A stretch of 64,000 nucleotides of DNA, taken from contig NC_060911.1 in NCBI RefSeq assembly GCF_014805685.1, positions 10,585,212 to 10,649,211 of the forward strand, in the 5' to 3' direction. The stretch is from Silurus meridionalis (Eukaryota > Chordata > Actinopteri > Siluriformes > Siluridae). Shown here piece after piece: positions 58,076-64,000 of this stretch. A program made the position numbers and the translations under genes. The number at the start of each line of letters is the position of its first letter. The stretch's first letter is position 1. Under the pieces are notes generated by a model, which was not told where the DNA came from, did no database searches, and saw nothing but the letters and a program-made list of their open reading frames with translations.

Positions 58076-59823
58076 GTGTGTGTTTGACTAGTTATTAACT
58101 CAAAAACTAATACACAGCTGCTAATTACAAAATGCTGCATGCCCTGAGCCCCTTTTTGCAATGTCTGATGCTTCGTATACTTAGAAATGACAAGGACACT
58201 GACATCCTCACACGAATGGCATCTCGTTTAAAGAACCGTGATTTCATGCCATCGTTTTGGTCTTTAAATAGATCAGTAAATTCCTAAAGAAAGTGTTGGT
58301 GTCTAGTTATATTCTGCTGAAGGAAGCACACGGTGTGTTCTTGCTTGTGAGGAATCGAAGGCCCAAATTTGAACCAGAATGAAGGTTTTAGAACATGAGC
58401 TGCAGGGTGAAACATAAAAGAGATACAGAGTCGTTCTGCTTTTCACAGTGCTGATTAATGATACAAAAGCACAGAGGAAGTTCATATATAAACCAATCAG
58501 GCATAACTCGAAGTGAAAAACACTGATGATCTCTTCATCACGGCACCTGTTAGTGTGTGGGATATTATTAGGCAGCAAATTAACATTTTGTTCTCATAAG
58601 ACTGATGTGTTAGAAGCAGGAAAAATGGGCGAGCGTAAGGATTCTGAAAAGAATTCTGATGTCTAGACGACTGGGTCAGAGCAGCTCAAAACTGCAGATC
58701 TTGTGGGATTTTTCCCAGTGTGCAGTGGTCAGTATCTATCAAAAACAAGTGGTCCAATGATGGAACAGTTGTGAACCGGAGACAGGGTCATGGACGTAGA
58801 TTGAATTGCTGAACAAGTTCACGCTCAATGGGTCATTACTGTTTTGCCAACAAAAGGGGGACCAACCCGAATCATAGGCAGGTGATCATGATGTTACGCC
58901 TGATTGGTGTATATATGAAAAGGAAAGGGGTTTCAGCTGATGTCACTAAACAGACTTGCTACAGTGACAGTCCAGGGTGTTTGGGATGAAGATGAAGATG
59001 AAGGCCAGGCAGTAGAAGAGGCTCTGATTTGCCAGTGTCAGGAAACTGACACACTTTTCACCCAGCTTCAAAATCTGCTGACTAATAAGAAGCCAATTTG
59101 GAAACAGCACATCCAGCCAAGAGCCAAAAATCAGAGCCTGTCCCGTTTATCTTCCCTGTTAACAATAACTAATAATACATGCATGTGGATATTATTACAA
59201 TCTTATCATTTAGGGATCAAAACACTGCGCATGCGCACTCGGGTGTTTTCGTTCGTAGAATGGCTAACCCCCCCTTCCCTGTCTCCCTCCCTCCCCTTTA
59301 TGCTACGATGAACAATAAAACGAAAATACATTATAAATAAACGTTCAAGTGATGTTCAGTGTTTTCTACCCGATGCTGCTTCATTAAATAAATCCACTTC
59401 ATGAGCTGTCACTCGAGCAGTCGGAATATTTTTCAGCTCAAACCCACTGAAAGCTAAAACTAGCGCCTTTGTCCCTGAACTCACTGAGCGGGTGTTTATG
59501 TGCAGGGAAGCCGATCAGCTGGATCGCAGGCCCCGGAAAAAAAGTTCGGCTTAACACCGCTTGGCGAGGGAGTTAACCCTGAATAAATAGCCATCAAAAT
59601 TCACAGCTGATCCCACACAGCACCCACATCCCATCCCGACCACCATGCTAGCTTAATGTTAGCTTAATGTTAGCTTAATGTTAGCTTAATGTTAGCTTAA
59701 TGTTAGCTAGCATGCACTACAGCGGCCGCTTCTCCCCCACCAGTCCCCGTCCCCGGCTCTACCTGAGGCGGTGTACCAGCTGCCGGCGTGGCTCGCTTCT
59801 CTGCACACCATTCGGTTCGACAT
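52962..59823 (-). CDS. memo1: MEMO1 copper/redox protein, complete, 9 coding exons
   Basis: MEMO1 is a cytosolic copper- and iron-linked protein of the MEMO/AMMECR1-associated family that acts in receptor tyrosine kinase signalling and cell motility. Exons: 59763-59823, 57188-57269, 57006-57074, 56809-56921, 56434-56545, 55296-55438, 54977-55053, 54735-54839, 52962-53093. They sum to 894 bp, giving 297 residues, the same as the human protein. Metal-site residues fall at the expected numbers: His49 in PHAGYTYCG, His81 in GPSHH and Cys244 in NTICGRHP. Start [17 protein letters not shown] and end AAGALIVH agree with the family. Eight introns; intron 8 must use a GC donor for the frame to close. 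Introns hold a mariner relic, SINEs, hAT and Tc1 fragments. A CCAAT-box cluster lies about 350-430 bp upstream of the ATG. Confidence 0.97.
53171..53643 (+). mobile_element. Deleted mariner in memo1 intron 8
   Basis: Ends TGGTATCAAAATGTTTCGAG and ...CTCGAAACGTTTTGATACCA. The plus strand keeps the helix-turn-helix start ([17 protein letters not shown]) with a frameshift, then [18 protein letters not shown], then terminal words. The catalytic region is gone. Same family ends as 40831. Confidence 0.8.
54105..54280 (-). mobile_element. tRNA-derived SINE (third type) in memo1 intron 8
   Basis: TGGCATTTGGACTTATCCAG, AAGGGCCTTACTCAGGGGCC and GGATTTGAACTCATGACCC, a reverse-oriented SINE with a B-box-like end. 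Confidence 0.7.
54285..54600 (+). mobile_element. Tc1-like (AATCAGGCATAAC family), 3' fragment in memo1 intron 8
   Basis: GTGTGATGCTCTGGGCAGCG encodes the [19 protein letters not shown] block. CATGGAAACGGTATTCCCC, CATGCCTCAAGAGGTCACAG and the end TTATGGCTGATCGGTGCAT follow. Only the C-terminal part of the transposase remains. Confidence 0.75.
54735..54839 (-). CDS. memo1: memo1 coding exon 8
   Basis: [20 protein letters not shown] to GVLLN, followed by a GCAAGT donor. Holds Cys244. A GT donor four bases downstream would put the next exon out of frame. Confidence 0.94.
54977..55053 (-). CDS. memo1: memo1 coding exon 7
   Basis: [20 protein letters not shown] then EHLDKM, donor GTAAAC, phase 0. 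Confidence 0.96.
55182..55280. repeat. (GT)n-(AG)n-(AAAG)n compound repeat in memo1 intron 6
   Basis: In transcript sense this is (CTTT)n, (CT)n, (CA)n beginning about 16 bases after the exon 6 donor. Confidence 0.95.
55296..55438 (-). CDS. memo1: memo1 coding exon 6
   Basis: [20 protein letters not shown] to SSDFCHW, donor GTGTGT, phase 1. The following 242-bp intron is almost all simple repeat. Confidence 0.96.
55504..55843. mobile_element. Short non-autonomous Tc1-type element in memo1 intron 5
   Basis: TA then CACTCACTGTCCACTTTAAT at left; CCTACTTAAGTGGACAAAAA at right. Interior words (CAATCAGCG, GATATCAGGTCAAGAGTTTC, CACACTAGGTTCCAATCCTG) resemble a common fish Tc1-derived repeat. Confidence 0.6.
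55853..56246. mobile_element. hAT-like MITE, second copy, in memo1 intron 5
   Basis: Ends CAGTGGTTCTCAAAGT and AGTTTGAGATCCACTG. The interior shares the GTAAATCA...TTAGGGCACCTAAC stretch with the 42927 copy in reverse. The target duplication is degraded (5 of 8). Confidence 0.75.
56434..56545 (-). CDS. memo1: memo1 coding exon 5
   Basis: [20 protein letters not shown] to KAME, donor GTTTGC, phase 2. Contains the invariant [13 protein letters not shown] block. Confidence 0.96.
56809..56921 (-). CDS. memo1: memo1 coding exon 4
   Basis: Acceptor TTGGTAG, then [20 protein letters not shown] to RIDQK, donor GTAATG. His81 of the metal site is here. Confidence 0.96.
57006..57074 (-). CDS. memo1: memo1 coding exon 3
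   Basis: [20 protein letters not shown] then PSI, donor GTGAGT-like (GTGAG). His49 of the metal site is here. Confidence 0.96.
57188..57269 (-). CDS. memo1: memo1 coding exon 2
   Basis: Acceptor CTTTAG, then [20 protein letters not shown] to IIA, donor GTATGT, phase 2. Confidence 0.96.
57544..57890 (-). mobile_element. CACTATATGGACAAA family, copy 6 (memo1 intron 1)
   Basis: ACACTATATCGACAAAGTCT and TTTTGTCTATATAGTAT ends; GGGGCATTGTCATGCTGGAA inside. Shortened in the middle. Confidence 0.75.
57997..58070. repeat. (AT)n microsatellite
   Basis: About 36 units in memo1 intron 1. Confidence 0.95.
58487..58912 (+). mobile_element. Tc1-like (AATCAGGCATAAC family), deletion derivative
   Basis: Ends TATAAACCAATCAGGCATAA and TTACGCCTGATTGGTGTATA. 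Keeps the 5' part (CATCACGGCACCTGTTAGTG, AAAATGGGCGAGCGTAAGG) and a short 3' part (AAAAGGGGGACCAACCC). About 425 bp, non-autonomous. Confidence 0.82.
59649..59711. repeat. 11-bp minisatellite (TTAGCTTAATG) in memo1 intron 1
   Basis: About five perfect tandem units between two GCTAGC words, beginning 50 bp downstream of the memo1 exon 1 donor. Confidence 0.95.
59763..59823 (-). CDS. memo1: memo1 coding exon 1
   Basis: ATG at 59823-59821, [20 protein letters not shown], phase 1 at donor GTAGAG. GC-rich surroundings fit a promoter-proximal exon. Confidence 0.96.
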
Positions 59824-60164
59824 CTTGGTACCCGAGCCGCCTATCTTGGTCAGATTAAAACCAAATAAATATATATATAACTCGTATACAGCAAAGACTT
59901 GAAGAGAAGAATCACCAAACCGCCAGCTAGCAACCGGATTGGACAAAGTAGTTCGGGCACACAAGGAAATAAGATATAACATATATTTAAAACAACAACA
60001 AAAACACGTTTAAGCTATCCGTGAAAAAGGAAAGATGGAGTTCATATCCAGGACGAAAAAAAAACCCTGGAAAACTTGGTAGAATAGATGTCTTTGTGGA
60101 ACAAAGCGCCGAGTAGTTTCTTCAAGCAAGTCACTCTGCTCAGCTTCTGTCAGATCCTCCGCGA

Positions 60165-60260
60165 ATCTGATTGGTCCATGAAGTTAAAGCCATACTGACT
60201 TCTGATTGGTCGACGATAGGCGAAGGACGGATCAAAGCACATTTGATCATCCAATCAGCG
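60165..60260 (-). promoter_or_regulatory. CCAAT-box cluster upstream of memo1
   Basis: Three CCAAT/ATTGG boxes at 60170-60174, 60205-60209 and 60251-60255 lie 350-430 bp upstream of the memo1 ATG, each followed by CAG or GTC bases typical of NF-Y sites. Spacing is 35 and about 46 bp. CCAAT pairs are common in housekeeping promoters. The transcription start itself is not visible. Confidence 0.5.
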
Positions 60261-60674
60261 TTTTCTGGAGATTCCGAATGGAAGTTTTTTTATTGTGTGT
60301 TAGTGATGGGAAGATCGGATCATTTTAGTGACCTGGTTCATTGAAACTCGTTCATCAAAATGAACTGATCTTTTTAAAATAATTTATTACAAACAACAAC
60401 AATTAAATATGACAACGCAGCTAAGGAGAAATTATGATAAATAGAATGACTAGTAAAAAAGTTTAAAGGCTCTGTCATGGAGAAGCTGGTGTTGGATCTG
60501 TGATGATCGTAAATGTTGAGCTATTTTATTGCTCAGTAGCTCTTAGTTTTATAACCACAATGACTGTATAAGACTGTAGAAAGAACATTACTTATAATCT
60601 TACATTCCAGTGCTCATGTTAGTTCTCCCTCTCCAGTATTTGTATTGTTTAAAGACTATAATCACACTCTTGAT

Positions 60675-60890
60675 GTGGATGGGTTCCCCTTTTGAGTCTG
60701 GTTCCTCTCAAGGTTTCTTTCCTCATAACATCTAATGGAGTTTTTCCTTGCCACAGATGCCATGGCTGCTCATCAGGGATAAATAAACATCGCTCCCCTT
60801 AACTATTAAATTCTGTAAAGCTGCTTTGAGACAATGTCTGTTGTGAAATGCGCTATAGCAATAAACTTGACTTGACTTGACTTGATTAGT
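60675..60890 (-). mobile_element. Dispersed fish repeat, reverse copy
   Basis: GAGTCTGGTTCCTCTCAAGG, GGAGTTTTTCCTTGCCACAG, AAAGCTGCTTTGAGACAATG and a TTGACTTGACTTGACTTGA tail. Confidence 0.7.
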
Positions 60891-61029
60891 TTACTTCTCA
60901 TATCTTGTGGTCCTTGTCATTAGTTTTTTTTGTCATGTGACTCCCATCATTATTGAACACAAATGTCAAGACCAAATATCTATTGCATTGTGTAGCACTT
61001 ATAGTAGTCATGTGACAAAAATAAAAACC

Positions 61030-61417
61030 CAAACTGATTGTGTGTAGTTCAAGTAAAGTTAAGTTTACTGTCATTCAGAAACAGTGTGAGTATACAGTGA
61101 AATGAAACACTATTCTCTAGGACCAAAGTCATACATAAGACAATAAACAAAAAGTTGCACAAAACTGGAGCATGGTATTAAATGCACATCTGTGACATTT
61201 GGTGCAAAAACCCCCAGCATAAAACAGTAGACATAAAAGAGTCAGATGGTATAGAGATGGTGCAGATGGCTGGCAGACCAGTACACAAGATGTTGTTAGT
61301 ACAGAGAATGTTATGTTAAATTAACTGTCCATATAATAACAAATACTGTACATGCAAACACTGAAAATGTTTAAGCAGCAATTTCTTTACAAAACAGGTA
61401 ATAAGATTATTCATTTG

Positions 61418-61483
<66 letters not shown>

Positions 61484-61650
61484 TGTCAGTCCAGTCCCAT
61501 TGTATTGAGTAGTCTAATGGCTTGTGGAAGGAATCTGTTACACAGTTTGGACGTTCGGCCTGAAGAGTGAAAAGTGTGTTAGTGGTGTATGTAGCCTGCA
61601 ACAATGCTGAAGGGTAGAGAGAGAGAGAGAGAGACCTCATAGATCTTTTC
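61030..61650. repeat. Dispersed repeat, unclassified, with GT microsatellite
   Basis: Related to 50080-50500 at its start. After the GT run at 61421-61481 it continues with CTAATGGCTTGTGGAAGGAA and GGACGTTCGGCCTGAAGAG, words seen in fish LINE-associated repeats. No gene. Confidence 0.5.
61421..61481. repeat. (GT)n microsatellite
   Basis: About 30 units; a (GA)n run follows at 61617-61634. Confidence 0.95.
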
Positions 61651-62176
61651 AGTCCTCCTCACTTGATATATATACTAATATATGTATGTATATTTTATAT
61701 TGTGTGACGTAATTAGTATGATGACGTCACACAATACACAGCGATATGACTCATGAAGGCTGTTTAGTGATTTCTAATATTCACTCCTGTTCTTCTACTG
61801 CCATCTATCAGTGACACTATGTAACAACCTAATTAAAAAAATCCACCCAGATTGAACAATTAGTTCAATAAATTAAGGATTAAAATGGATTTTTCGTTGG
61901 AAACCCGAAAACCAGGAAACCCCAGCACACAAGATAAAAACCACTGATCCAGGTGTTTTTGCTGCATCACTCTCAATCAATTCTATTTTTATTATTAGCA
62001 ATTCATCATCTTTAATGTTTATTCATAGTGCCATGTTAACCCACCCTTTAGATTAAGTAATCCTTAGCCTCTCTTAATCTTATATCACACACTGTTAAAC
62101 AATGCTTCAGGCATGATTACTAACATTTATAAGAATTATATGCTTTTTCACTTTAAATGCAAGTACAATTTTATCT

Positions 62177-62676
62177 ACACTATATTGGCAAAAGTTTGTG
62201 GACACCTGATCAAAAGTTTGGTATGTGCTTTTTGGAAATCCCATTCCACATTAAAGTCCCCATTTGTTGGGAAAATAACTTCCACACTTTTGGGTAGATG
62301 TTCCAACAGATTCTGAAGTGTGTTTGTGGAGACGTGTTCTAATTCAGTCACAAGGATGTTCATAAAGTCAGGTACTTGTGTAGGTAGGTGAGGTGATTCC
62401 AACAGTGTTAAACAGGGTTGAGATCAGAGCTCTATAGCAGGTCACTCAAGATGTTTCACTAAAACCCATGTAACTTATCTTCATAGAGCTGACTTTGCAG
62501 GAGCATTGCCATGCTGAAGCAGGTTTGGGCCTCCTAGTTCAAATGAAGGGAAAATGTTTATGCTATCGCATTAAAGCCAATACAATTGTGTGCCTCCAAC
62601 TTTATGGTAACAGTTTGGGCAAGAACCACATACCGCTGGAAAAGTCAGGTGTCCCAATATTTTTGTATTCCAATAC
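62177..62676 (-). mobile_element. CACTATATGGACAAA family, copy 7 (reverse)
   Basis: ACACTATATTGGCAAAAGTT at left, CCAATATTTTTGTATTCCA at right; GTTCCAACAGATTCTGAAGT and GAGCATTGCCATGCTGAAGC inside. Confidence 0.75.
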
Positions 62677-62947
62677 TTTGTATTGTGTATATTCATTTGT
62701 ACCACCATTAAATTGTTTTTTATTATTGAAACATCTGTCTATTAAATAGAGTAAATGTTCACATCTGGCTTTGATGTGTTTATTAGATTTTATCACTGGG
62801 GTTTAATGTGGGAATTTATTTGACTGAGATCTTACCACACTGATGTATTGCATACAGTCCGCATGTGTATACATTAGTCTACACATCTTCACTCAAAGAA
62901 CAATGTAATAAATTAAGGCATAAAAATATCTAAAAATATAACAAGTC

Positions 62948-63138
62948 TAAGTCTAGTTCAGTGGTTTAGGCGCCGGGTTACTGATTGGAAGGTCAGGAGT
63001 TCAAGCCCCGGTATCGCCAAAGCTGCCATTTTTGGGCCCTTGAGCAAGGCCCTTAACCCTCTGTGCTCCAGGGATATGCGAAGAACAAAGTTTCACTGTG
63101 CTGTAATGTATATGTGACAAATAAAGGCTATTCTAGTC
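62948..63138 (+). mobile_element. tRNA-derived SINE (second type)
   Basis: TAGTTCAGTGGTTTAGGCGC, GTTCAAGCCCCGGTATCGCC, CCCTTGAGCAAGGCCCTTAA, TGTAATGTATATGTGACAAA; close copy of the 28200 element. Confidence 0.82.
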
Positions 63139-64000
63139 AAAGGGGCTTAGAAACCAAAACCAAAATAAATCTGCAAATAAAACAAATTTATAGCACTTTC
63201 AACATGCACCCCATTATAGTTACTTTTATAGCTTGAATATAAAAGCTCTTGCAATGACTAACACAACAAACTCACATTATATCTTACATTGTGTTGGACA
63301 AATTAATCAGGCACTGAGCAACAGCATGTGTACATAGAATCGTTTAATGCAGATGAGAAAGACAGAAAAAATAGTTGCTATATAAACTTCTGTCTGTAGT
63401 CGGTGTAAACAAATAAATAATAATTATATACAATCTCCTTGTGTTGAAAGCAACATTTAGACACATTCTGGTGAAAATTGACACATAAATAATTTACAGA
63501 AAAAAATTTAATCTTAATATTAACATCTCCATGGCAAAAAAGCACTCAGTTATTGTTCCCAAAATTACAGAATAAACAATGCAAACTACAAACTAAACCA
63601 CAAACTAAAAAAAAAAATAGAAATCAAAATAGAAATCACAAAAATACAACACACACAAAAAAGAGAAATCCTAACATTTCAGTCACATTTAAATTCAAAA
63701 GGGCAATCTATTGCATTTATATAATCTACTAAATTATTCAAAATTTTACAAGGAGTTATCTGACTCAAAAACATATAAAACCCTTGTTGGATGACTAGTT
63801 AATGGATAATTAAATAGTACAGATTGTGAATACAATGTAGGAAGAAAATTCAGAAATGCTATTGGCCTACAAACTATTTTAATGAAAAAAAAAGATAATA
63901 GGTCTACATGTAATTTCAGTGGCAAACAGGTGAAAAATAATGGACATATAACACATAAAAACAGATCTGTGCTGGTGTGAAGAAGAATACAGATTTTTCC
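63139..64000. other. AT-rich flank, no gene seen
   Basis: Low-complexity AT-rich sequence with A runs. It could be the 3' UTR of a gene beyond the right edge on the minus strand, but nothing proves it. Confidence 0.45.

Noticed and set aside
58940..59311. 123-codon open frame on the plus strand with an acidic [12 protein letters not shown] start
   Set aside because: Lies in memo1 intron 1, matches no family I know, has no splice or promoter context, and its second half looks like random translation.
1..64000. CRISPR arrays, bacterial operons or viral insertions
   Set aside because: Nothing of this kind is visible; regular repeats are microsatellites, and all reverse transcriptase fragments read as non-LTR LINEs.

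Overview
The window is nuclear DNA from a ray-finned fish. Three spliced vertebrate genes sit in introns and intergenic DNA full of Tc1/mariner, pogo and hAT DNA transposons, tRNA-derived SINEs, short LINE fragments and long CA/GT/AT microsatellites. The mix of Tc1-like families and SINE types suggests an otophysan teleost, probably a catfish. That is an inference from repeat style; the window contains no diagnostic marker gene.

All three genes are on the minus strand. (1) The 5' part of a FAM184-family coiled-coil gene, best matching FAM184B, has six coding exons between 18561 and 5352 and continues past the left edge. (2) Complete tasp1 (taspase 1, threonine aspartase) has thirteen coding exons from 44594 to 24910 and encodes 425 residues. 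(3) Complete memo1 (copper/redox protein MEMO1) has nine coding exons from 59823 to 52962 and encodes 297 residues, exactly the human length. Exon borders were set by reading splice sites, phase and protein continuity by eye. Each tasp1 and memo1 exon length closes in frame. The three genes have unrelated jobs and lie on different human chromosomes, so they are neighbours rather than a working unit.

Region by region: 1-5350 holds a Tc1 element nested in another Tc1. 5350-18600 holds the fam184b exons with SINEs, a deleted mariner carrying a LINE 3' end, and microsatellites. 18600-24900 is a CpG-rich promoter followed by intergenic repeats, including a perfect 45-bp-arm palindrome beside a broken Tc1. 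24910-44600 is tasp1, whose last intron carries a multi-layer stack of nested elements. 44600-52960 is intergenic, with a LINE inside a Tc1 and several copies of a short mariner-like family. 52960-59830 is memo1, with one predicted GC-AG intron. 59830-64000 is the memo1 promoter with CCAAT boxes, then repeats and AT-rich DNA with no gene that I can support.

I found no new multi-gene system. The points most worth a second look are the 80-bp fam184b intron flanked by a 9-bp direct repeat (possible intron gain), the GC-AG intron of memo1, microsatellites placed directly at 5' splice sites, the perfect palindrome, the SINE/LINE pair with a shared tail, CTCF-like motifs carried by repeats, and the nested transposon layers.
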